Part shown: positions 49,101 to 58,049 of the stretch, in pieces
Position numbering within the stretch: the stretch's first letter is position 1
How the letters are laid out: each line of letters begins with the position of its first letter
Source of the DNA: Mactromeris polynyma
Taxonomy: Eukaryota > Mollusca > Bivalvia > Venerida > Mactridae
Direction of reading: 5' to 3'
DNA length: 64,000 nucleotides
NCBI GenBank assembly: GCA_032209605.1
Contig: JASFXZ010000033.1
Location: 464,001 to 528,000 of the forward strand
Translations under genes and position numbers: made by a program
The notes under the pieces: model-generated
What the model was told of the DNA's origin: nothing
The model's database searches: none
What the model saw: only the letters and a program-made list of their open reading frames with translations

Positions 49101-50655
49101 TCAATGATAAGTCTTTGTATCGCGCTGAAGCATCAAACACAATTCTAACTTTAGTTGTTTCTTTTTCCGGATGCACAACTGGAAAGTGAGGCATGTACCA
49201 CATTGATTGTTCATTATCAGAGTTCATCTTGGTTATATACCCTTTCTTTTGATAGTTTTCAATTGTTTCTGAGTATGCCTTTTTCAGGTTGGTATTTTTC
49301 TCAAGCTTCTTTTCAGTGCTCTGAAATCTTTTCAATGCATTGTCATAGTTATTTTCAAGTTCAGGTTTGTTGCCCTTCCAAGGTATCGACACTATATAGT
49401 TCTGACTTTCTTTATCATAGATAACTGTGTTCTGAACAATTTCAAGAGCTTTACATTCCTCTGGTTTCATTGGAACACGATGTTCAACTGTTTCTATTTC
49501 CCAGAATCTTTTTAAAGAATCATCAATATCTCGTACTTCATCAATTTGCACTGTTTTGAATGTGTACAAGCTGTGATTATGTTCATTAATATTGTTAATA
49601 GGACCAATGCACGTCCATCCAAGGGGGGTTAACCTTGCAGTTGGTGAACCTATTTTGCCACAAACTTCACCCATGCATCTATGTAGTTCTGAATAATCTA
49701 GTCCAATAAGTAGATCCACCTTTGACCTTTTGCTCATTTTTGGAAACCGAATTCCTTTTAAATGACTCCATGAAGTAGAATGTTTCTGCCAGTCTATAGG
49801 TTTCAAGTTTCCCGTTATGTTGTTTGCTGTTTGAGCGGTAATGTTCAATTGCAGATTTCTATCAATGTTTTTCAATTGGAAATTGATGTTCATAGTTTCG
49901 AATTCACAATCACCATTTAACACATTTACATGTACTATGGACCGATCACCTTCTAGACCAAGTTCTGCAGCAATATCTCGATTCATGTAGGTTTTGGTAC
50001 TTCCATCATCTAAAAGTGCATTCACTAACATTTCTTTGCCATTGGCGCCAACAATGACTGGGACTATCCTGAGAGCAATATATTTGTTGTCAGTGCTTGT
50101 ATACGTCTGATTTTGAGCGGCATTTCTACTGTTCGCGCCGTTTTCTGGTAGGGAGAATGATTCAGCACTGGGATTTAAACTGAAGTAAGAAGAATCAGAC
50201 TTGTGTAACAGTTTATGATGAACTTTTGAACAGCCAGATATGTCACATTTTCGTGTTCTACGACAATTCTTTCCAGTATGATTGTTTCCTAGGCATCGGT
50301 AACACAAATGAAGTGACTTTGCACTTTCCCATCTTTTATGTACTGGGATTTTCAGAAATTGTTCACATTCCCAAATTCCATGGGTACCCTCGCACATGGT
50401 ACATTTCCTAACACTAGAAAAGAATGTTCTTTTGTCAGTTTTATTGTCCTTTTGGTTGACTTGATAATCAAGACCATGTTTTGTTTCCAAAGCTATTGTC
50501 ATGAACTCTGACTCTCTTAACACCCATTCACTAAGCATTTCTACACTTTCTTTCTTGTTGTTCTCAAATATCCATCTTTCATATCTGGTTATCATTGTTT
50601 CTGGCAATTTTTTCAATAACTGTTGATACATAAACCCACTATGAAGATCTTCCAT
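46198..50655 (-). CDS. BEL/Pao gag(C-terminal)-pol polyprotein
   Basis: This is an uninterrupted 1485-codon frame. The first ATG is at 50655; a GTG two codons upstream is not a eukaryotic start, and an in-frame TAA lies at 50677-50679. Domains in order: the end of gag with C-T-M-C-E-G-T-H-G-I-W-E-C and C-Y-R-C-L-G-N-N-H-T-G-K-N-C zinc knuckles (about residues 85-150); an aspartic protease with A-L-L-D-D-G-S (about 215); reverse transcriptase with I-V-F-D-A-S-A, V-F-G-I-S-A-S-P-F and the Y-M-D-D box (about 620); an A17/RNase H region with F-W-S-D-S and A-D-L-A-S-R-G; integrase with an H-H-C-C finger (about 1120-1160) and the D, D, E residues in V-D-Y-A-G-P-F, S-D-N-G-T-N-F and G-G-V-H-E-S; then the C-terminal DUF5641-type domain. 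The N-terminal part of gag expected in BEL gag-pol frames is absent. Confidence 0.95.
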   Translation of the reverse strand: MEDLHSGFMYQQLLKKLPETMITRYERWIFENNKKESVEMLSEWVLRESEFMTIALETKHGLDYQVNQKDNKTDKRTFFSSVRKCTMCEGTHGIWECEQFLKIPVHKRWESAKSLHLCYRCLGNNHTGKNCRRTRKCDISGCSKVHHKLLHKSDSSYFSLNPSAESFSLPENGANSRNAAQNQTYTSTDNKYIALRIVPVIVGANGKEMLVNALLDDGSTKTYMNRDIAAELGLEGDRSIVHVNVLNGDCEFETMNINFQLKNIDRNLQLNITAQTANNITGNLKPIDWQKHSTSWSHLKGIRFPKMSKRSKVDLLIGLDYSELHRCMGEVCGKIGSPTARLTPLGWTCIGPINNINEHNHSLYTFKTVQIDEVRDIDDSLKRFWEIETVEHRVPMKPEECKALEIVQNTVIYDKESQNYIVSIPWKGNKPELENNYDNALKRFQSTEKKLEKNTNLKKAYSETIENYQKKGYITKMNSDNEQSMWYMPHFPVVHPEKETTKVRIVFDASARYKDLSLNDVIYQCPKLQNELFDILLRFRKNAIAIMCDIQEMYLQVELANQDRRFHRFLWRANSSESIETYEFNRIVFGISASPFLAQFVSQHNAKHFEQKYQRAAESVMKSTYMDDTMDSVENEKLAINLYHELSELWHLAGMRPRKWMSNSPGVLAEIPREERAYKTEVSNNELPTLKTLGLNWDSQEDYFFFRNTKVDNLNVKLTKRIVLKEIASLFDPLGFLTPFTVRAKMIMQDIWVSGIDWDDELSPHLANEFRKWFSELGQLSEISIQRCLYVTTNYTVHTFVDASSQAYGAVVYIAHEQGEILKYSPMLIAAKSRVAPLKSLSIPRLELLAATLGLKLTETVCSALEIPIEKAVFWSDSMNVLYWIHGASKQYKTFVENRVGTIHDVTSPKQWRHVPTEYNPADLASRGSSIHQLANYQQWWHGPEFLQSYETMWPENKFKVSEEAKVELKRKSAHSQILSFLITDDIQQNRLKPENYSNFNHLVRIHAWVNRFIDNCQVKQLERRLTKELCLSEIQDAENRIIQNVQVESFQHEYNNLSKGRTISVNSRLAPLNPRIDTEGIMRSDSRLKCVKYLPYSVRYPIILPRKHWGTKLIVKHYHELVNHGGTNQTLASLSNRFWILSAREEIREWETSCSECRRRKARASTQIMAPLPAERLTQSVKAFTNTAVDYAGPFITKQGRGKVRLKRYLCVFTCMATRAIHLEVAYSMDTNSFLNTLSRFVSRRGLPYSITSDNGTNFVGCVNELRELYRQLDKNAIIRHTGEKRINWKFLPPSAPHFGGVHESMVKCAKRALFKILKDTNITDEELVTAVVGAEALINSRPLTYQTSNPEDDTVLTPNHFLHGQCGGSFAPDINSSSATDLKKRWRYVQELIRHFWKRWLREYLPTLGSRKKWFSSNRDYKPGDVVMVIDPEVHRGQWQLGRVVRAYQGRDQRVRVVDVRVGQAVLRRPISRISIIEKCDSV

Positions 50656-50675
50656 GTTCACTTCTTTAATATTCT

Positions 50676-50750
50676 TTTAGAGTAGCGCAGTGGAAGCGTG
50701 CTGGGCCCATAACCCAGAGGTCCGAGGATCGAAACCTCGCTCTGCTACCA
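50676..50750 (+). tRNA. Initiator tRNA-Met (CAT)-derived sequence inside the retrotransposon, with CCA
   Basis: From AGAGTAGCGCAGTGG through anticodon loop CCCATAACC to GGATCGAAACC and GCTCTGCTACCA the sequence follows eukaryotic initiator tRNA-Met, including the CAT anticodon and A- and B-box regions. The 3' CCA is present in the DNA, which nuclear tRNA genes do not encode. The first three acceptor bases are TTT and cannot pair with the 3' strand. It ends two bases from the 5' LTR, so its 3' end is the element's primer-binding site. It is read as a reverse-transcribed primer, not a functional tRNA gene. Confidence 0.85.
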
Positions 50751-50752
50751 TT

Positions 50753-50953
50753 TGTTTTGTAGACTACTGATAAATTCCATTTTCGCTTAAATGAGTGACA
50801 CTAATACAATACTGAATGTTTCCATATATTTTAATACCACATGTTTTATGGCCACATGTTACACTACTCGATTAACACCAATATACACGCAAGAACAATG
50901 TTCTACATATTTGACATATTTAACCGAGTAAAAAATACAAATCCTTCAGAACA
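50753..50953 (-). repeat. BEL/Pao 5' LTR
   Basis: It is 201 bp and identical to the 3' LTR by base-by-base reading. On the + strand the first bases after the tRNA-like CCA are TT then TGTTTTG. Confidence 0.95.
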
Positions 50954-51245
50954 CTCCATATTTGAGCAATGGCAAGGCAGGCTCCATATCTGACCAATGG
51001 AAAGGCAGGCTCCATATTTGAGCAATGGCAAGGCAGGCTCCATATCTGACCAATGGAAAGGCAGGCTCCATATTTGAGCAATGGCAAGGCAGGCTCCATA
51101 TCTGACCAATGGAAAGGCAGGCTCCATATTTGAGCAATGGAAAGGCAGGCTCCATATCTGACCAATGGAAAGGCAGGCTCCATATTTGAGCAATGGCAAG
51201 GCAGGCTCCATATCTGACCAATGGCAAGGCAGGCTCCATATTTGA
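50954..51245. repeat. 28-bp repeat in 56-bp dimers, right part of split array
   Basis: Two unit types alternate: CCATATTTGAGCAATGGCAA and CCATATCTGACCAATGGAAA. The alternation gives a 56-bp higher-order period over about ten units. It is continuous with 44878-45022 once the retrotransposon is removed. Confidence 0.9.
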
Positions 51246-51529
51246 TCACAAACTGTACTCTTATGAGTCTGATAGTGACTCATATTGAGTGTGAGAATAT
51301 ATAATGATGTTAACTGAGTGCTGAGCATTCTGTCTGGTCCATTTACATATTTGAGTGCAATAATAATTATTTAGTCAGAGAGTGGTGTGGCACTCAAAGC
51401 CAATAATTACGCCATATCTCCTAGTTAAATAATTGGACCAAAAACAAATATTCAGCACTCATTTGTAATTTTCATGCATTTTCCTCACTCAAATGTTCAA
51501 TATCAGAGGAATGAGAGCAAATGTTGTGA

Positions 51530-51892
51530 TTTGAGTGTAAGTACCCGTTATACTCCCGGGCCCTGGTGAGTGTAAGTATCTGTTATACTCCCGGGCCCTG
51601 GTGAGTGTAAGTATCTGTTATACTCCCGGGCCCTGGTCTCGCTGAGTGTAAGTATCCTTTATACTCCCGGGCCCTGGTGAGTGTAAGTATCCGTTATAAT
51701 CCCGGGCCCTGATGAGTGTAAGTATCCGTTATAATCCCGGGCCCTGGTGAGTGTAAGTGTCCGTTATAATCCCGGGCCCTGGTGAGTGTAAGTATCCGTT
51801 ATAATCCCGGGCCCTGGTCTCGCTGAGTGTAAGTATCCATTATAATCCCGGGCCCTGGTGAGTGTAAGTATCCGTTATAATCCCGGGCCCTG
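51530..51892. repeat. 35-bp minisatellite, about 10 units
   Basis: Units carry GTGAGTGTAAGTATCCGTTA and TAATCCCGGGCCCTG, with two longer units containing TCTCGCT. Each has a palindromic CCCGGG. Confidence 0.93.
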
Positions 51893-52085
51893 GACTTGGT
51901 TTTTCTTGCTACTTTCCACACCAACTCTTCAAACCGGACAAATATAGTTTTTTGTGAAACGCCTTAACATAGTATACTATATTTACAATAAAAGCAAATT
52001 ACTTTACTTAGTATATATTAAAGGATTTTCATGAATATGGTGCCTAGTGTAAATATTGAATAGTTTTATAATTGAGGACATATAC

Positions 52086-52266
52086 CTTCAGCTAAGGAGG
52101 GTGGCGTGTGCATCCGTGAATGTTTTTGATGTTCATCCTTCTTCTTGTCCTTGTTACATAACTCATTGTCCCTTAGATGTAACAATATCGTAGCTAACGT
52201 GGACAACCCATTGTCATAATTCTCTTCTAATCCAGTAAGTTGAATAACATCTTCTGGTGAAAGGCA
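52086..52266 (-). CDS. SLC39A8/14: ZIP8/ZIP14-like transporter exon (extracellular N-terminal domain)
   Basis: This 181-nt exon has acceptor CTTTTTTTAG and donor GAAG|GTATAT. It reads C-L-S-P-E-D-V-I-Q-L-T-G-L-E-E-N, then A-T-I-L-L-H-L-R-D-N-E-L-C, a lysine/histidine stretch, and P-P-S-L-A-E. It joins V-W-G-Y-G of the next exon in phase. ZIP8 and ZIP14 have the same arrangement: C-L-x-x-E-E...G-x, then an I-L-x-Q-L...C segment, then a charged linker into V-W-G-Y-G. Confidence 0.88.
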
Positions 52267-52802
52267 CTAAAAAAAGGTTAAAAAAATAAATAACCATAAA
52301 AAGCTGCTTTCAATTAAATAACAAAAGTGAGAGCTTTATTTTCCCTAGTATTTGCATATGGACTAGCTTGCTAATTCACAATTCACGCACAACTATGTTT
52401 ACAAAATCTACCAAACCAAATATATGACGACCTTGGTAAATGTTGACATAATCATGATTATAACAATATTTAGCAAGCCACGCATCAGAAGTTTTGTCTG
52501 AATCAAGTGGCCTAAGAGTCAAAATAAAGTTGTTCATTCATTTATTAGTAAGGGAGAAAGAAAAGAAGGAAGGAAGGGAGTGAGAGAGAGAGCGCGAGAG
52601 AGAGAGGGGGAAGACAGAAGGAAGGAAAGAAGGAAGGAAAGAAGGAAGGAAAGAAGGAACAAGTGAACAAACAAACAGATAGTACTTAGAACATGACAGA
52701 ATGAATGGACGCTATCAGAACATGAAATGGAGACATGTAGTATGTTGTATTATCTGTTAATACTTATTTGATACATACTAAAGCTTTCCATCGTACCATC
52801 AA
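52267..52802. other. ZIP intron with purine-rich tract
   Basis: A GGAA/GAGA-rich low-complexity run lies at about 52555-52660. No gene. Confidence 0.6.
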
Positions 52803-53161
52803 GCATGCTCATTCTGTTAGTGTATAGATGCTGCATGCTCATTCTGTTAGTGTATAGATGCTGCATGCTCATTCTGTTAGTGTATAGATGCTGCATGCTC
52901 ATTCTGTTAGAGTATAGATGCTGCATGCTCATTCTGTTAGTGTATAGATGCTGCATGCTTATTCTGTTAGTGTATAGATGATGCATGCTCATTCTGTTAG
53001 TGTATAGATGCTGCATGCTCATTCTGTTAGTGTATAGATGATGCATGCTCATTCTGTTAGTGTATAGATGCTGCATGCTCATTCTGTTAGTGTATAGATG
53101 CTGCATGCTCATTCTGTTAGTGTATAGATGCTGCATGCTCATTCTGTTAGTGTATAGATGC
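52803..53161. repeat. 30-bp minisatellite, 12 units
   Basis: Units carry CATGCTCATTCTGTTAGTGT and ATAGATGCTG, highly uniform (GATGATG in two units). Confidence 0.95.
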
Positions 53162-53264
53162 TATCTATTTTCATGTTCTTCACTTCTTACTTTTAGATTT
53201 AAGTACAACAACGCATACACATTTTTGTGTTTGTCTCATTAGAGAACTTTGTTTATAGTCAAGT

Positions 53265-53892
53265 TGTCACAATAATACAACACAGTACATGACCTATGGA
53301 GTGAATGGACATCACAATAATACAACACAGTACATGACCTAGGGAGTGAATGGACATCACAATAATACAACACAGTACATGACCTAGGGAGTGAATGGAC
53401 ATCACAATAATACAACACAGTACATGACCTAGGGAGTGAATGGACATCACAATAATACAACACAGTACATGACCTAGGGAGTGACTGGACATCACAATAA
53501 TACAACACAGTACATGACCTAGGGAGTGAATGGACATCACAATAATACAAAACAGTACATGACCTAGGGAGTGAATGGACATCACAATAATACAACACAG
53601 TACATGACCTAGGGAGTGACTGGACATCACAATAATACAACACAGTACATGACCTAGGGAGTGAATGGACATCACAATAATACAACACAGTACATGACCT
53701 AGGGAGTGACTGGACATCACAATAATACAACAGTACATGACCTAGGGAGTGACTGGACATCACAATAATACAACACAGTACATGACCTAGGGAGTGAATG
53801 GACATCACAATAATACAACACAGTACATGACCTAGGGAGTGACTGGACATCACAATAATACAACACAGTACATGACCTAGGGAGTGAATGGA
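53265..53892. repeat. 45-bp minisatellite, 14 units
   Basis: Units carry ACATCACAATAATACAACAC, AGTACATGACCTAGGGAGTG and A(A/C)TGG. One unit near 53730 lacks two bases. Overlapping - strand frames stay open; not a gene. Confidence 0.95.
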
Positions 53893-53934
53893 CAGAGACA
53901 ATACAAAGTCAAATATATTTCATAACAGTTACTA

Positions 53935-54760
53935 CAGTGGAACCCCTCAAAACCGGAACCTCAGTAAACCGGAATTCCCTCTAAACCGAACATTTTGCGT
54001 GGTCCCGATTTTTCTGTTCTATTTTCATTGTGTAAAAACCTCTGTAAACCGGAACCCCTCTATTCCGGAAACCGAACAAGATTTCCATTATTTCTAAACA
54101 ATTTCAACAGTAATTTACCCCTCTAAACCGAACAGCAATTTATCACACCTAAAGTGTTTAGACAATAAATGTGTAACCACTATACACGGCGTTTTCACAC
54201 CTTATCTGTTATGGCTTCAATCGGCAGTAGCTACACGTTTGTTAACTTTATGACGGTGCGCGGGTAAATAGGTAGCGTGATAATCGCAATTATTAACCGA
54301 GTAACGACAAAAGAAAGTGACAGTTTGCAAACATCATTAACAACTTTTAATTGCCGACCATACACATCAATCGATGTTTTCAATAATTTATTTAATGATG
54401 AATGCTACAGTAGGTGACTGTTCAATTGATCTTTTGTTAAAAGAATCAAATTATCATTCTAGTTAATGAGCGTATTAGCAGAGTAAAGACGAGTGGAGGT
54501 ATTGTTGTTTAAACTAACAATAATGTGGAACACTTTTGTTGTTTTATCAATCAGTTTCTGTCAGATTGATAACAGTGTTATAATATAGTATAAGTACTGT
54601 ATATATATATAGTGCATGTATAAGGAATGAATAAAATACACTCAGTCATTAATTATGTTGTTGTTTAATGCATTTCCTAAAACCCCTCTAAACCAGAAAC
54701 CCCTCTAAACCGAACTTTTTATCCGGTCCGGACGAGGTTCGGTTTAGAGGGGTTCCACTG
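53935..54760. mobile_element. TA-flanked pogo/Tigger-like MITE (826 bp)
   Basis: The left end CAGTGGAACCCCTC and right end GAGGGGTTCCACTG are exact complements, flanked by TA at 53933-53934 and 54761-54762. Subterminal AAACCGGAA and CCGAAC motifs repeat. No transposase. Confidence 0.85.
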
Positions 54761-54954
54761 TATATTCAGTACATATGTAGTACAAAAAGTATACAAAGAT
54801 AACAATACATACGACATAAACCCATTGTAATCACTTCATTTTTATGTAAAGAATTTGTTTTGTAGATTTTAGATAATTGTATATACATCAATAAAAACTC
54901 AGATCAGAATCCGAGATTATACAACTGAACTTTAAGGTTTGTCTTAAATTTAGT

Positions 54955-55185
54955 GCCCAGGGTCTTGGTTTATAAAACTTGTAGATGGATATGGAATCTC
55001 AAGCATCTGATTGGTTGTTTCAGAACTCAATCTGGACTTTGACCAATGGTGAGGCTGCATTCTTACTCATATCTGAGACTGCATTTAAAACTGAGTTTTA
55101 TAATCTAGCTTAATGATTGGTTGGTTTTGAGAACAATCTTAAAACTGACCAATGGTAAGGCTGCATTTTGAGCCTGGTTTCACAA
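54955..55185. repeat. Two adjacent dispersed ATTGG/CCAAT short repeats
   Basis: Each has GATTGGTTG, then TTTGACCAATGGTGAGGCTG or AACTGACCAATGGTAAGGCT, then a GAGCCTGG/GAGACTGC end. Confidence 0.65.
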
Positions 55186-55569
55186 TCTTGAATCACTCAT
55201 AAGTTATGTCTCGTTGTGGATTAATATTTGAGTTAATGAAATCAAGTATCAACAAATAAACTCTATAAACTTCCATATCGAAGACATTCAAACTATTTAA
55301 TTCACAGAAACAAATTAATTTAACAATTTTAGACAAAATAATTTCTCACAGAATTGTTTAAAAAAGTTAAAACCTTGCTAGACTAATGCTAGAATGTGAA
55401 AAAATTGCCAATGGCCGTTGTAACTCTAAAAACAGCAAATCATATAATAAGATTGTACAAGTTCATCAAATTAATTATTTGCATGTTTTTATCAAAATCT
55501 GACTACCAATTTTTGAAAACTACTACAAGTATAGAACTACACTAATAAAATTCACTCCATAAATCATTA

Positions 55570-56731
55570 CAGTGGAAACTCCCTAATCCGGGTACTCTCC
55601 AGTCCGGAAACTCTTCAGTCCGGAAACTTCCTCTAACCAGACAATTTTCTTGGTCCCGTTTTAGTTTATAAAAAAATCCCCCACAGTCCGGATCCTCCCT
55701 ACTTCGGACAATAAATTTCCGCAAAACTACGTCAGATCGTATAATGACTGAGAATTGAGAAAAGCTGTAATAATTTTAATTGTCTCTGGGAATATTGACC
55801 ATAAGACGTTTTGACGGGAACAAGGTAAGACAGGGTACGAGGTGTACTATTGTGTAAACAACTGGAAAACATTGGACATGAGCGCAGAAAAAGGCCCATT
55901 AGGTACACAAATCACAATTCAAACTTTTTACCCTAGATCATTATTTTCCTCTACGAAATGAAGTTATAGTGCATAGTTTCCAAGTATGGCGTTTTGAAAA
56001 TACATCGTACTAAGTGCATAGCTTGTCAGGTTTTATGGACGGTAGTGTTGCGAAACACACACACTTAATTTCAGCTATCTTTGAAATCATTTGAAATGTT
56101 GAACGAGCCATTGAAATATTTGCTGGAGATTGATATATCCACCTTATTCAGTGAAACCATCGAAATATAAATAAAAAATGAAAATATAAAATATCTTATT
56201 CACTTTCTGCACGATGTAATTTTGCTGTAATTTCTACATCTATTTAAGAATGAACTGTAGGTCAAAATCTTTAGTTTATTATATTCAATGCTTTCATACA
56301 GTTTTCATTAAATGAGAAGCATCCATAACGGTGGATGGAATAGAAGAATTCAAATATCAACCAACATTTAACACAGCATGTATTTTGCATATCCCACTGC
56401 AAATCTTACATTTCATGATGAAAGGAGGATAAATATGTTGGTCTCTTATAACTTATGATTTTGGGCTACAAATTGAATTATCAAGTTTGCATAAATTTTG
56501 TAAAATATTGTAGCTTAAATTTCTGCAAAGTCGAACAAAAGAATGCATTCAGACATTATAATTATGTTACATCGCAATAACGCAAACAACCTCTAGCGTA
56601 CTGGTTCAAATTACTGAAAGAATGTCTTGCCTACTGACATTCAATGGAGGAATCCTCTCCAGTCCGGAATTTCCTCTAATCCAAACTTCATAGTTTGTCT
56701 GAAGGGTGTTCAGATTAGGGAGTTTCTACTG
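55570..56731. mobile_element. TA-flanked pogo/Tigger-like element (1.16 kb)
   Basis: The ends CAGTGGAAACTCCCTAATCC and the complement of GATTAGGGAGTTTCTACTG are inverted, with TA on both sides. The interior is homologous to 9960-10818. No transposase frame remains. Confidence 0.82.
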
Positions 56732-56915
56732 TAATTGTGGTCAATGCAGCCATTTTGGTTTCAATTTTTGGTTCTTGAAGCTACAAGCTGACGTAGTTAT
56801 AAAGTTAAGTAACAAAGTTTGGTCGCATATTTTGCCAGATGAAGACTTAATCTTATGGTACAATGTCCAACAATAAACCATTGTCCGAAATGTTAACAAT
56901 GTGTCAGAAATGTAC

Positions 56916-57050
56916 CTCACACCTGTCATATCCCTGTCTTAACAAGATGTCATCAACTGGACATAAATAGCATAATGTCATTGTTAACAGTTCATTTTTC
57001 TCTTTTATGTGTGAAGATGCAATAAAAAAATGAATGAAGGAGTCAAGCAG
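56916..57050 (-). CDS. Putative N-terminal exon of the ZIP transporter (5' limit uncertain)
   Basis: The - strand frame ends ...D-D-I-L-L-R-Q-G-Y-D-R-C-E with a GAG|GTACAT donor, phase 0. That would precede C-L-S-P-E-D directly, as the corresponding Cys-containing segment does in ZIP8. Upstream residues include N-E-L-L-T-M-T, reminiscent of the L-T-x-x-x-L segment of ZIP ectodomains. Candidate acceptors are at about 56957 and 57068; neither can be confirmed. A signal peptide was not found. Confidence 0.4.
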
Positions 57051-57060
57051 GAATTGCCAT

Positions 57061-57763
57061 ATACACAGAGCACTGTAAGCCGTGCAAACATCAAATATAC
57101 ATGTATATATATACACAGAGCACTGTAAGCCGTGCAAACATCAAATATACATGTATATATATACACAGAGCACTGTAAGCCGTGCAAACATCAAATATAC
57201 ATGTATATATATACACAGAGCACTGTAAGCCGTGCAAACATCAAATATACATGTATATATATACACAGAGCACTGTAAGCCGTGCAAACATCAAATATAC
57301 ATGTATATATATACACAGAGCACTGTAAGCCGTGCAAACATCAAATATACATGTATATATATACACAGAGCACTGTAAGCCGTGCAAACATCAAATATAC
57401 ATGTATATATATACACAGAGCACTGTAAGCCGTGCAAACATCAAATATACATGTATATATATACACAGAGCACTGTAAGCCGTGCAAACATCAAATATAC
57501 ATGTATATATATACACAGAGCACTGTAAGCCGTGCAAACATCAAATATACATGTATATATATACACAGAGCACTGTAAGCCGTGCAAACATCAAATATAC
57601 ATGTATATATATACACAGAGCACTGTAAGCCGTGCAAACATCAAATATACATGTATATATATACACAGAGCACTGTAAGCCGTGCAAACATCAAATATAC
57701 ATGTATATATATACACAGAGCACTGTAAGCCATGCAAACATCAAATATACATGTATATATATA
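57061..57763. repeat. 50-bp minisatellite, 14 nearly identical units
   Basis: Units carry ATACACAGAGCACTGTAAGC, CGTGCAAACATCAAATATAC and ATGTATATAT. Copies are identical by eye until the last one (CATGC for CGTGC). Confidence 0.97.
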
Positions 57764-58049
57764 CTCAGTACATTTAAAAATGCAAAATGTAAGATTTCTC
57801 AAATGGCATGAACTTACCCAGGGATGCTAGATAACAACTTAACATATTATTTCATTTACACAATGATGAACACTAACTTTTCTTTCAACCAACAGTATTT
57901 TCATATCAAAATGAGTTATAAAACACACTAAAATTACTTTTAAAAGAAATATCACAGGCACAAAAATGTGAGTTTTCAAATGTACTGTGGATATATACAT
58001 GTAAACAACTACAAAAGAATAAAGAACACAAGACAAACATAAAAGCATA
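57764..58049. other. Spacer between arrays
   Basis: It is AT-rich with no supported coding sequence. Confidence 0.4.

Larger units (their letters stand above)
45023..50953 (-). mobile_element. BEL/Pao LTR retrotransposon, 5.9 kb
   Basis: Two identical 201-bp LTRs (45023-45223 and 50753-50953) in direct orientation begin TGTTCTGAAGG and end ACAAAACA on the - strand. The 5-bp target duplication CTCCA flanks the element at 45018-45022 and 50954-50958. A primer-binding site TGGTAGCAGAGC, matching initiator tRNA, follows the 5' LTR after two bases; a purine run (AGAGGGG, 45226-45232) precedes the 3' LTR. The single frame lacks the N-terminal part of gag, so autonomous movement is doubtful, but LTR identity indicates recent insertion. 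Confidence 0.96.

Noticed and set aside
50676..50750. Functional nuclear initiator tRNA gene
   Set aside because: It lies between the LTRs of a retrotransposon, has an encoded CCA and an unpaired start of the acceptor stem.
57818..57845. ATG-started 28-nt stretch followed by GTAAGT, as first ZIP exon
   Set aside because: It is very short, encodes no convincing signal peptide, and its phase does not fit the candidate acceptor at about 57068.
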